Notes under the pieces: generated by a model
The model's input: only the letters and a program-made list of their open reading frames with translations
Told to the model about the DNA's origin: nothing
The model's database searches: none
NCBI GenBank assembly: GCA_023053545.1
Contig: JAKZAN010000001.1
Span: 5,352,565-5,416,564, forward strand
Direction of reading: 5' to 3'
DNA: 64,000 bases
From: Lepidurus packardi
Lineage: Eukaryota > Arthropoda > Branchiopoda > Notostraca > Triopsidae
Part shown: one piece after another, positions 50,101-62,300 of the stretch
Layout of the letters: each line of letters begins with the position of its first letter
How positions within the stretch are numbered: the first letter of the stretch is position 1
Program-made: the position numbers and the translations under genes

Positions 50101-53100
50101 AGCCAAGCTTCGGATTTCTTCCACCACTTGCGTGGGTAAACTCGCCTCCACGTGGATCGTGACTAATGTGGGAGGTAAACAAACATGTCGCAAAACAATC
50201 GCGGAGTACCTTGAGAAAAAAGTTTAAAAACCCCTAAAAATAGCTAAAACCTTCTTCCTAGTACTTGAAAGAAGCAACCAGGTTCCGACAACCGAAGTAA
50301 TGATGGCAATCTTGCTGCACGGAATGTGAGCATTGCCCAGCCCCACGTCGACTGTATGCTGAGCCATAAAACCTCAGTTCGAGGTACTTGGCAAACGATA
50401 AATGCCAAGTTGTTTCCGACATGGGAACCACAGCTGACACCTTCGAATTTTAACCATCCCCCAAAGAAAGTGCATAAAAATCCCGAAATTTTTGCTACGT
50501 TTCTGGTTCGTGTTTTCAAGTCTTACCTGCTTGCATTTACGACACCAATTCCACATCAAGATTAGATTCCCAGGGGCTGGCATTGGTTCGCTCAATTCCC
50601 GGACTAAAACGTGAACGCAAGCTTGGTCATGCACAAAACGACGGATATGAGAAGTCATGGGGGTTGGACACGTTTCCGAGGGACAGACATAGCCTGGCCG
50701 GAAACAATACCGTTCCAAAAAGCCTCCCAAAGCAATGTCATTTCGTCCATAAAAGTCCATGTTAACAACCCTATTCGTCAATAGAAGCAAATTAGCCAAC
50801 GAAGACTACCAACACTTACAAACATAATAAGTTAATAATACTGAAATCTTAAAATAGATCTCTAATAAAGTTAAAAAATACACTTCATTCCAACTTGACT
50901 AAAGCTTATTCAATCTGGATACCTAACACGATTAATTAATACAAATGAAACGAGAAAAGAAGGCCACGGTGTACTGCAAGTAGCTGATAATCTTTTTTTC
51001 AAAAGATCTGAAATGTTCATTAGTTATTCAAGTTATGAAAATTCTAAATAAATCATACATCTAAACCTTTTGACGCAATCTACCAATATATTTTTTAAAG
51101 TTTTTTTCATTATATCGTTAAATTTCTTCTAAATTTTTGTTTACTGTGGCTGCATTCTCATGATGTAAGGGTATGACATCAGTGCCATCTGTTGACAAAA
51201 AATTATCAAGTACTTGGAGTACACCGTGGCCTGTAGTAGTAAATATGCAAGAAAATACGCAAATTTAAAATAAACAAATAAAGAAAATAGTACTTAAAAA
51301 CAAATTAGCAAATAAAGCACAAGAAACAATGAATAAATAGGATTATGCAAATCAAATAATATATAAATAATGACTACAAAGAAGTTAATAAGAAAAGTCG
51401 AACACATATAACGAAACGAATATATAAAAGGATACAAAAATTACCAAGGAGTGACGCAGAAGAAAGGCGCATTTGGGGACATGGGTGAAAAGCTTGCGAA
51501 TAAAACCGGCAATCTTTGATGGTTATAGGGACTGAGAACATCTCTTCCAGCCAGCTTGTCTTCTTCAATGGTCTCCGGATCTTTAGAATTAGTTTCTGAT
51601 TCAGGTTTCTCGATGACGAAGCCATGTTTGGGTGCTGTGGAGTGTAATCTTCCACCTCGAGCTCGGAAATCCGCTAACAATGTCTGGATTTCGTGCTTGG
51701 ACACATACGGCGTGATTCGCAAGGTAATGAAGGGATGGAGATTGGAGTTTTCTCCTTTTGCCTGGTCGTACATTGTCAATTTTGCTCTTTTGCCAGCCGA
51801 GAAGCAGATTCCAGTCGTCGGAAATTTCCTGGGCGGCGACTGGGCCCTGAACTGTGGCGTATAATAGATTTCAGGTGGCAAGTATCTGCGCAGGTTGCAT
51901 TTCCGTCCTACTTCTGTTTCCAAGTACGGCAGATTATAGCAGATTAAGGGCGAGATGGTCAAAATGAGATCCTCCAGCAACTTCTTAAAGGGCAGGTGAT
52001 TGTGCTGCACCGCTAAGCTTTGAGCCAAGGGCGGAGAGGAGAGGATGCTTTGGTCAATGGGTGTAGTGCTCAAGGAGCTCTCACTGTTGTGGTGATGTTG
52101 CTGCAGATAAGTGTGCAATGGATCTGAGAAATCGTCGATTTTCTGGGATTTGGGCGGCGACGGCGCCTGGATTATCGGGGACGAGGCAGAAACCAACTTG
52201 GGTTCAGTTTCCTGGTTAGTGGGACTCGAATCCAACGGCGTGGAAGTGTGAGACGGGGGAGAAGTGGAATCTCGGAATAACGTTCGTACCTCAGGGAGAG
52301 GAGGAACGGCGAAGCTGTCGACCAGCAAACTCCTTTCGAGTTTGCTATGGTAGGCGGCGTAGAGCATGAGAGTGGCTACTTTCTTGACTCGACTCAATTC
52401 CGCGCGACTACCACCACGAAGGAGAATGGTGCAGCCCAAATGAGGGACACAGCCGTCGAACATCATGAGGGTTTTACTAGAACCCGTGTCTAGAGTGAAA
52501 TTCTCGAGGTGGAAAAGGCGGCAAGTGCCCAATTTGGGCTTGGATAGAGGCGTATCGATAGAAGGCATGATGTCAGCTTGCGTAGAGCGAGCAATACGAT
52601 CCATAACTGAAGCTTTTACGTTCAGGATCAGCGTAAGACCTAAGCTGAGCAAGAAATCTTGTGCCAGACGTGAGACGGTTTTCTCCACCAGCAAAATGTC
52701 CGGTTTAAAGGCAGCGATTTTGGCTACAGCGTTTTTCAAGTATTCGTTTTCCTGAAGGTTATGCCAATAACATCGATTGATTTATAATCTAATGAAACGC
52801 CAATCGACTAAAAGCCTTTTTAGAGCAAGAGGAACTATGGTTACAGAAGCAAGATAATGGTTATAAAAATGGGATTGTAAGAGTATGAATACAGAATAGA
52901 ACTAATGGATTACCTGCATTAAAAGAGGGTCCAGAGAAACCAATCGATTAGCCACACGTTGGTAATCAATTGAGGAAGTGAGAAGTAGAATTTGTGGGTT
53001 ACGGAATTTTGTACTCATGCTCCTATGAGCCACTTGTTTGGAGCAAACAATGCCTTGCACCAAACAACTGTTTGCCCTAACTCCTCCGGCCAGCTTTTTA

Positions 53101-55976
53101 AACAGGACGTACCTTAAAAAAACAAAAACTATACATTACAAAATATAATCAGAATTTTTTAAGAATTAATTGAAACTTAAAGAATTAATATGAATTTAAA
53201 GAATTAATTGAAGTTTAAAGAACTAATAGGAATTTAAAGAATTAATGAGAATTTAAAGAATTAATAAGAATTTAAGGAATTAATTATTAAAAGAATATGA
53301 ATAGGCATTTAGAAGAAAATTTCGTAACGCGACACAAGGACGACTGGGCACAAGGAAGGCCGGACCCGACACAAGGACGTCAGGTCAATAATCTGTTAAG
53401 GGACCAATAGAATTTCAGTTCAAAAAGCGTCTTCTCACTGGTTAGCGCCAACAAGATTAGGAAGTTCTTGTGTCGTCCGTGTGTCTACTTCTCGAAAATT
53501 TAAAGATAAACAAGAATAGGTTTTACTGTCGAATATCCATGTCGTCTTCTCCTCGCACATCAGGTTTAACGATTTCCGCAGCTTTGACTATCAAAGGCCA
53601 TAAAGTCTGTGACCATGACGTGGCTAAGCCTTCGGCACTCAACAATTGATGGAACAGAGCACTCATGTGCTGCTCAAATAGCTCACTGAAAATATTAATT
53701 ACGGTTTCGTACTTTTCCGCTCTTTTTACGACCCAAAATTATGACTACTTGAGTTTATCAGCCACAATTTGGGACCCAACTTGAAGCAACAATTGTGACG
53801 AAGGGCTCAAACCGTGCAAAGTAGCAATATCCAATTTAACGTTGGAATCTGGGGCATCTGCAGCTACCGCAATTGGCGGACCATGAAAGTCTCCTAATAT
53901 AGAGAAATGTATAGAAAAATCCTCATTTTCTTAGCTCTTTCTGCTTCAACTGACCTGAGAGAATCAGATCTTTGTTCACTTCTCTATTTTCAGACGAATT
54001 ATCACGACTCGAGCTCTCGTCTTCGGTTGGGAAACTTTTCTGCGGAATATACTCTGAATGATTCGGACTGTTACGCGATTGCAGGATCTCAGGAGCTGTT
54101 TCCAAAATGAAAAAAAAAACGCAAAATAATAAAAAAAATAATTTCAAGGATGGGAAAATATATGTATATGCTCTACCCAGAGTGTCTTTTTCTTCTGGCA
54201 TACGGATTTGGCTCACCCATAAGGGTTCTTGGCCACTCAGCGGGGTTTCAATTCGAACCGGGGTATTGGACACATTCTGAGCACTTTCGGGCAACGATTG
54301 GGCGCTTTGGGAGGGCAAATTGAGCGTGGAAGGTGGAGATAACGGCCATGGACGCGGACGGTATAAAACGTAGCCGTCTATAAATAACAAGTCTGGATGG
54401 GACACAATTTCCAAGAAATGAGCTTCCAATAATGCCTGTCCAATCGCTGCTCCCTGTGACCTAAGAGGACAAAATACCGATTCAAATACGTATAAAGATG
54501 ACGATAAGTAAGTAAAGAGGTAAATATCATACCTAGATGAAGCTTTGTCGTGCGCAATAAGCCAATCTACGATGTCAGATCCTGACACACATCCTGTAAA
54601 ACTGCGTAACTTATGTCGATACGTTTGCAAGGGAATTCCTTGTTGAGGATGGATCAAGGCTTCGTGTAATGCTTTGAGCTGAGCTGAATCTGTGATCAGC
54701 AAACGCCGTTCGGATGACGATAACTGGGCATTTTTGTGGGACACTCTGAAAAATAAAATGCATATTTAACAAAAACAGTCCACGATTTCCATGTAACTTC
54801 ACATTTGTAGTCCTAACCTGCCAGTCGCGAAGCGTTCCTCCTGGAATCCAACAGAAGTTTTACGTTTTGTCGATGATCGTTGCAGAGTTGAAAGCGGGGA
54901 ATTGGCCATTTGGCTACGTTCGAGGTCTGGGGACTCGCTAGCGGTAGTAAACGAGAATTTAGACTGCAGATCTTCTTGCAGCGTTTTCAAATCAGTAGAA
55001 AGGTCTGAGGCCATATCCGAGGACTGTAAATACGTTAAAACCACCTTGCAGCAGTAGGTACAAACTCGTAAATCTCCTAGATTGAAAAATGTGGGAGGAA
55101 TGAGAATGATTAAGAATTATTATTTTAAGTAGAAGTACCCATGTAGCCCATAACTCTGCCAGGAATTTCTTGATTGCAGCAGCGTGAGCAAAAAATTTGG
55201 CCGCAGATTCGGCAATGGTGTCGGCGGCGAAAAGTAGTGAATTTATCACCGCATTCATAACATTCTTTGCTCACCGAGTCTGGCATCCAGTACTGCTTGA
55301 AGTCTGCATCTTTGTATGCCACCAAGTTCTACCCAATGAAGTTATATAAGAATGTACGAACCAAAAAATGGTTATGGCTTATCTTACTGTGCCTCGCATG
55401 GCCAAAAGATTAGAGATTCGCTTAAGTACATTAGGCAAGCTGCGACCTTCAGCCAAATCGCCATAATAACTGTCTGCCGCTTCATCGAGCACCTAATGCA
55501 AGAAAAATGTAGCCAAGCTGAATAAATAAAATAAAATTTAAGAAAAATACTTCTTCTTGCCAAGCTTTACTACTACTTCCACTTCTGACCTTGATAGACT
55601 CGGGTGTTTCGTTACTTTGGGGCGTTTCTCCACTGATGGGCTCACTCTTCTCTTTGGCAGCATCTTTCGCTCCTGAAAGGGAGAAACTAGACTAAAATAC
55701 AACTCTAAAATGATCCTAGAAAACATAGACATTTGAGGAAATTCTTGGTAAATACGAAGAATAGAAAGCTTTTAGAATTCAATACTATAAAGCACTTGAT
55801 GAAATTTGAAATAACGAATATGAGTTCACTTCTAGCGCACCTTTCGATAAGCCAAAAAAGTTGGCCAGTGTAGATCTCAGGTTGGTTGCTGGTGGAACAC
55901 TATTCAAAGGGGCAAATTCGGTAAGTTTCGTGGGAGAATCCAACACATTGTTGGGTTTGGTAGCATTGTTCGCCAT
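47179..55976 (-). CDS. PIKFYVE: PIKfyve/Fab1 phosphatidylinositol-3-phosphate 5-kinase
   Basis: Endosomal lipid kinase making PI(3,5)P2. About 25 exons cover 8.8 kb, from the ATG at 55976 to the TGA at 47179. In order: an N-terminal region (55976-55841, 55672-55551); the FYVE zinc finger (about 55329-55138; RRRHHCRICG and paired CxxC); the DEP domain (about 54745-54350; GSDIVDWLIAH, YVLYRPR); and the Cpn60/TCP1-like domain (about 53112-52300; CSKQVAHRSM, ILLVEKTVSRLAQDFLL, LRGGSRAELSRVKKV). Next come the Cys/His-rich PIKfyve-specific region (51450 to about 50020; MDFYGRNDIALGGFLERYC, FAKYLELRFYG) and a linker. The C-terminal PIPK domain (about 48270-47179) has FVLKQM with the catalytic Lys, MENLFYNR, FDLKGS, MDYSLLVG and the terminal RWTGLGKG. 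All signature residues looked for are present, so the enzyme should be active. Internal exon borders are approximate. Confidence 0.93.
50961..51232. mobile_element. MITE-like element with ~37-bp terminal inverted repeats, in a PIKfyve intron
   Basis: The left end begins AGGCCACGGTGTACTGCAAG. The reverse complement of the right end begins AGGCCACGGTGTACTCCAAG. The similarity runs for about 37 bp, with four mismatches. The 272-bp element is AT-rich inside and has no open frame. No convincing target-site duplication was found, so the superfamily is undetermined. It lies in the ~670 bp intron between the exons ending near 51446 and starting near 50772. Confidence 0.8.
53161..53286 (+). repeat. 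19-bp tandem repeat, about 6.6 copies
   Basis: The unit is AAGAATTAAT(N)3GAATTTA with small variations, arranged head to tail in a PIKfyve intron. It directly adjoins the dispersed repeat copy at 53329-53490. Confidence 0.9.
53329..53490 (-). repeat. Dispersed repeat, copy 2 (PIKfyve intron)
   Basis: The reverse complement of this stretch matches positions 30-175 over most of its length, sharing CTATTGGTCCCTTAA, AGTCGTCCTTGT and a GTTGGCGCT-containing left block. GTCCTTGTGTCG-like units recur inside it. It lies in the intron between the exons at about 53538-53687 and 52914-53112, and has no coding capacity. Confidence 0.7.
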
Positions 55977-56506
55977 TTTGCAAGTTTAAGTATTCAAAAA
56001 CACAAATCCTCAAACAGGAATCTTGGCTTGAGTGCTTACTTCCATGCAGTTGCAATATAAATCTTCCAACATAACTGTCGCCACACCTTTTTGCTAAACA
56101 AAATACAAAAGACAAACTGAGCGTCTTTAGCAAATCTCCGGTGCAGAAACCATACAACGAATGTACGTAATCCACTCCATCTTACACAAGTTTGTTTACT
56201 ACTTTAGTTCAAGGAAGAAACTCTAGAGGCGCTAAATTCAATGAAGAGATTTATTTTACTTTATTCTACTGACATCCTTCCAGTCATGCGTTTTAAATGA
56301 GTTTGTGTTAAAAATAAAGTTGAGGTTACCAAGGGAAATCGCATTCATTTATTGCATAAGATCTTCATCCACATCACAGCGTTTTAAAAAAATTAGTTTA
56401 AATATTTCAGAGCAAGAACATAAATCGTATTTCACTGCTCAGCGGCAGCAGAAATAAGCTGGCAAAACTCCTTTCGGGATTTCTACTCCATTTGCGCGGC
56501 GAAGAC
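55977..56506. other. Intergenic region PIKfyve / coactosin
   Basis: Both flanking genes are on the minus strand. The region holds the PIKfyve promoter and 5' UTR and the coactosin 3' UTR. No other gene was recognised. Confidence 0.5.
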
Positions 56507-59307
56507 TTACAGATCCCTGACACCCGTGCCGTAATTAACTCCTCCAACTTTGGCAATTTCTTCGCGGAAGTAATCCAGATTGAGTTCGTCGGCTGACTCC
56601 AGTTGCAGTTCCATGGCAAAATTCTAGGATGTCATTCAATGAAGTTTCTTTTCGTGTTTGGAAAATTCAATAAAGAATCACAAAACTGTCAAGTTCTTCA
56701 CACTATAGTTATTTTCGCACCATTCACTTGCGGTGTATGGGTTAGGCCAACATAAAAACGTCAAAGGCAAAGGCAATCTATTACTTACGGAAATGATCTC
56801 TTTGACCAATGCTTTATCCGTGCTCATCTTGGCCCGTTTCATGGTGCTCACAGCAGGACCAACCCATGTGACGAACAAAAATTTAGTCCGTTTGCTCATC
56901 TCGTCGCCAGTCTAAAGGAATGGAACAAGCAAATAAAAAACAACAACTGTGAAATCCCACTTGAACCAATGGTTTGACTTGAGGGATAATAAGAAGACAA
57001 GCCAATCAAATGAGGATATTGTACACTTGACTTGCTAGGAGGGCTTTTTTTGAGCAAAGGTCGTCTACAGTGTAAAGCTCCCGAAATTCGCTCTGAAACA
57101 TATGCCAACTACGCTTTGGCTGTCGTTCAAACGGAAAATTTTACATGGGATTTCTCGACAAGCATTTTCCTTTTCCCTCGTATGATATGTGTTAAGTCGA
57201 TACTTCCTGACCTTTCCGATACGAACACACAGAGAAAAAAAAAACTGAAAAAATGTCGTTTTCTTTATTTCTCTAAGCTTTCCAAAAACCCGAAACAAGA
57301 AACATATTCTCATTAATGAGGCTTCTTTCTATAATCTTTTACGCCAGCCTGGCAGGGTTTTAGGGTAATGATATCCAAGTACATTTCCGTGACACGAAGC
57401 CGTAATTAAAATCCATATTATCTTTCTCTAACGAATCTGTGGATAGCGTTCCACATTTGGGAGCTATCTCGTTGACATCTGCGTCTCAAGATTCTGTTAA
57501 TTAAAAGGATATTATAGGTTAGATTACCTGCAGCCTGATGAAACCAAAAGCTCGGTCATCATCCCGGAAATGGGAGCAGAATTCCTCAAACTCCATACCC
57601 AAAGACGTGCATAAAATTTCGTTGCCCTCAAATTTGAAGACCGCCCTACAACAAACAAACATTTATTTTAGTGCCCCAAAACCAAACAAACCAATAAAAC
57701 AGGGCAATAAAAGCCTATACAAATAATTACTAACTTGTTGAAGAGAAAAATAAAAATAAAAGAAAACAAACTGGACCGAGAAGCTTATTTCTTCTGTAGA
57801 GTTGCATATCTTCCAAATCAAATAAAGCAAAGTCCTCAACGCCGATATATCAGAATACAAGCTTAAACTTTAGTGGAACTTTATGTCTTCTTTGGATGCA
57901 CAACAAGCTTTCGCAAACGACGTTTTTTATGACATATCGTTACATTCCTTACCAGTTATTATCTGTGTTGTCGGAGCGAACATCTTCGTAAGCACTGCGA
58001 ATTCCATTCCGTTCGATTCGAGTGGCCAAGTTCTGCGAGAAATCGAGGAAGACAAGACAAAAAAAGGCAATGACAAACGGTAACCTTGTGCCTATACGCC
58101 TGTCTGCCAATTGATCAGTTTGAGCTGCTCGAAAGGGCTCCCAAAGGGAACAAACATGGGCGGGAACGATGTCAATGCCTCTAGATGGACCCGAAAAAAA
58201 CCCGAAAGAATAAAATAGGAAAAAAATAACGTGATAGATGGTTACCCCCTTCCTTCGCTCGTGTCTGTTCAAGTAAAACAAAAAATTGCGTATCAAAAAG
58301 TCTTTTTCTGAGGTGACAAAGCCACCGAAAAGCCTTTTCATCCAAAGGATTTCGACATCTTATTTCTGCAGCCATCAATTACTTATATAACAGCATAAGC
58401 TTCTCATCTTGCCCTGAAAAAAAGATGCCAAGCCTGTGAAACAGTGATGGAACCTTTTATAGGGAATTCAGTGAATCAAGCGGCGAAATTTTAACTTAAC
58501 GTGCCAGTTAAACGGTTGGATAGTCAACTTTTCAAAGCCTGTCGTGGAGTAAATAGGGAAGTAATTTTCTTCGACATGGAATGGGAGTGAAACTTGGCCA
58601 TGTCGTTCACTTTCCTTTCAAACTTCTTCCTCCGATGGCTTTAACAAAACAGAACCTCGGCGAGGACTCATACAAAGTTTTAGAGGTTCGGATCTTTTCC
58701 CCGTCAATTTTCCGTATTTGTCATACGAAGCTCAACTGAAAAAGTATTTCGGGAATAGAACTGATGTTTAGGTTATACCTGCGACCTGAAACTTGCGCGA
58801 TGGGCTGTTCGAAGCATAATTGGTATATGTCTGTGGGGCGTACAAACGTTATCTGATCCCAAACTTGGTCACTTGGAAGTAAAGACAACTTGATTTATAC
58901 CGTATACACACACGAATGGACGCTCCGACCCGCAGAACCTAACTCCCTTTACTGTAGCTATGACAAAGTTGCGACAGGCAAGTTCACATTGGATCTTTTT
59001 TTGGCATTCGAACTCTCTCCGCTCACAAAAACCCTGGATATTAAAAATATGGCTTGCGTTTGCGGTTTGGTAGGTAACGCGATAGACCCAAGGACGAACA
59101 ATGTATCGAAGTTTTGTCGTGCGGATCATATGGGCCAAGGATAGAGGAATTGAGGAAAAATCCCTCAAAACCACAAAAACCAGTTATAGAAGCTACTCAA
59201 TCTAAAACTCTGGGCCAAAGGAAATGCAATGAACAAAACTTCGGAACAGAGAAACTTACCATCAAGTTAGGCAAACTTTGGGGCTCCAATTCCATGGTAG
59301 CAGTCAT
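56507..59307 (-). CDS. COTL1: Coactosin-like ADF-homology actin-binding protein
   Basis: Small cytosolic F-actin-binding protein with a single ADF-H domain. Exons 58032-57953, 57645-57528, 56911-56789 and 56623-56507 are clear and in phase, with family landmarks SAYEDVRSDNTDNNW, AVFKFEGNEI, DDRAFGFIRLQTGDEMSKR, FLFVTWVGPAVSTMKRAKM and STDKALVKEIIS, ending VGGVNYGTGVRDL. The first of these begins at a strong acceptor and lacks an ATG, so an upstream exon is needed. The best candidate is 59307-59260, which encodes 16 residues and ends at a GTAAG donor in the right phase. With it the protein has 161 residues, slightly longer than the usual 140-150. The last codon overlaps a perfect GTAAGT sequence, so an alternative 3' end is possible. 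The start exon is the only uncertain part. Confidence 0.88.
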
Positions 59308-62300
59308 TGTGGAGTCAAACTTAGCGTTCTGATAGAAGGAGAGTCCTAAACTTGGTAATTTTAAAGCTGTATAAACACTTGAAATCTCCCAATTAGCACT
59401 TTTCGTCAGTTCCCGGGGACGTTAAATGACAGACTGTCTGGACCAACACTGGATTTTGAAGCTTCGACTCAGTCTGGACTTGTGACTGTATTACTTTCGG
59501 GCTCAATTAACTAGTATAGACTCCCACAGTGAAAACCAGGAAGCGGAATGCCAAATGAAAGAGGAAGAGAAGAAGAAGAGCGAGTTCATCACTGGGGCAC
59601 GCCAAGGACCTAGAAAACCACCTGTTCAATTTCCAAACGCTTTGACGCCTGCAACCAGCGTAGCTAATTTGTTTTTCCATCCAAAGCTGTTTAGGACTAG
59701 GACCTTCTACTCGACTTGCCCGGTCGTTGACTAGGGACTTGTAACCAACATCTGGCTGTTCTCAAAACCCACCCAGAAAGATTTCCCTGCTTCACCCTAA
59801 CGGCAATGCTAATAATTCCGCCAATTTTCCGCTCCCGTTGGAGAAGATGTCAAATTTCCGCATAAATTTTTAAGCAAACAAAGTTAATTAAAAGATACGA
59901 GATGACTTCAGGGATGTTGCCAAAGTTTGCCTAACTTAAGCTTCCGCAACATCCCAGCTTATCTTTCCAATCTGTGTTGGAAAACAAGACGAAGAGGCAC
60001 CACAGCTGTTCAACGTCGCCTCATGACCGACTTCTTGTTGGTTTCATTTTCGACAAGTTTTGTTTTCAAGGGATTGGGGAATGAATAAAGATCCCGTAAA
60101 GTTGTCAATCAACTTCGAAACTGATTTTTTCTTTCCTTCAGACATTTCAACCGTATAGTGGCGTCATGGATGATGAAGCAAATACAAAATGAGGCAATGA
60201 CGCCACCCTCTAGTGGTAACAATAGGGTCGCCTAGCGGCAAGTTTCATTTAAGTTTCATCAATGACACAACGATCTTGTCGGAATGTGCTGCCATGTGCA
60301 CCCAATGGAACTTTGGACTCTCCCAGAGTCCGAAAGTCAATTATCGCTAAATTGAAGGTTCCCATAGCTGCTTTTAAAGTATGGAAATAATAATGTTAAA
60401 ACCACCGGCCGTTCCCCACGAACCATTTTAATTATAAACTAGTCCCTTTTCATTATTAGTAAGTCGTTGTGAGACACACCGTCACCCAAAACAAAACCTA
60501 CACCATAACAGAACATTTTTAATAAAAAAAATAATGAAATTTACAAGAAATCTATAATACAAGAAATGCATTATCTTCATAAATAAACTATCTACAAATT
60601 CTACAATTCTGTAGCATTTAAAATGGGTTATTTGTAAATATTTTGTAAATATTGGGATTTAAAATTTCGCTTCAAACACACTCATTCAAAGAAATTCGAA
60701 ATAATTTAAAACATTTTTTTTAAGTTAAGAAAAATATAACTTTATACCTATGTTAACTAAATTAAAAGATACACTTACAAAGCAAAGCTTTTCTTTTGAA
60801 ATGGAATAATCGATTGCTCAAAGTTCGACACAGGCTTCTTTCGATTCAAAAGAGTGTATTCATAACTTGGAAATGATTAAAAGATCGCTGGTATGCAAAG
60901 AACATTATTGCGTGGGAAGCTTTATATGTTTCAGTTTATTCTTGGCGACAAATTCGGTTGAATAACTAGCTTGGAATGTTACACAGAAATACGGTTTCCT
61001 ATAGTTCAATGCAATTGTAATAATAAAGTGCCGTTTAATTAACATAATAGCGCTCTTTCTTTTTTAAATGAGACGGAACTATGTGTTGCTGGCACAAGGG
61101 GAACTTAATAGAACAAAGAGATATCCAGTGCGCACACAAAACGAAAATTTTTGTTACTTCCACGGTTGGGGTTTCGCACGAGCGTATTCTGTTCACAATT
61201 CGTAGCTCTTTCTATCCCGCACCAAGTGTGTGCAGCTTCTGTTTCAGTAAAAAGAGACCATTACACCATTACATGTCTGGTAGCCCGAGCAAAATCAATC
61301 TCAATGGTCCTTCATATGGCACTCCCTTTTAACCTTTCTATTGCCAGCCCCAAGTCTGTTCCAAGGACAAGAAAAATGGATGGGATCGTTAATAGTCGTT
61401 GATTTCAGCAGCAAAAGAAACGCCCAGAGATACATTACTGCCACGTGTGCACCGCAAACACCTGTAGAATGTCGCTACAGGCAATCATTCCTTTTCTCTC
61501 AGCAAAATTGCTGCAAGTAACTGTCCCAATCTGGGGTAAATTTTTATAGATATACTCACGATTAAGGTATAGTAATAATCTCTGCCATTCCTATACAGTA
61601 TCTAAGAGATCAAATTCCCAATCCGGGTAATCTAAGCTGCCTTTGTCTGAGCTTGCTTCTTCTTCTTAGCTTTGTTCTCCCCACTTTACTTTTGTGTGTA
61701 TACAATCCAAGTTATCGCTAAAACTCGAGAACCTTTCCCTTTGTTTGCACAAAATCGATGTCTATAGAGCCAACCGATATTCTTGAACACGCTCAGTGAA
61801 CGGAAATCTGAACTTTCGATTGACAAGGCACGACTTCTAAAAACATATAACAAGTAAAGCTACCGGAGTTTAAGCCAAAAAAAAAACAAAATGCTCCACG
61901 CAGCAGATCATTGCGTTCAATTGGTCTTTCTTCTTTCGCTTTCTACAGAAATTGCAGTGCCCGTAGCTGAACAAAACTTTGCTGCAGCGCGGAATACGTT
62001 GTATCCAATTAACCCTCACTGCACACGCTATCACACAAAAAATAGTCTAATAAACCTTTCTCTTACGGTAGTTTTGAACACCAGAACGAAGAGAGAAGAT
62101 CGTTTACCTTTACTACAATTTTTTTCGTGTAGCAATCTTAAGGCTGCTAATTATCTTCCATATCCTCTTGGTACAACCTTTATCACCTTCCAAGGGATTA
62201 AAAATTCGAGATAAACGCTCAACCTGAATGGTTACTGCCCTTGATAAGTAATTCCCCTTTATTCAGGGTATAATTTTTCCAATGTTGGATACCGGGAGCC

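Noticed and set aside
57949-58341. 130-codon frame as an alternative coactosin N-terminus
   Set aside because: Only its last 26 residues belong to coactosin. A strong polypyrimidine acceptor lies exactly where similarity begins, so the rest is intron.
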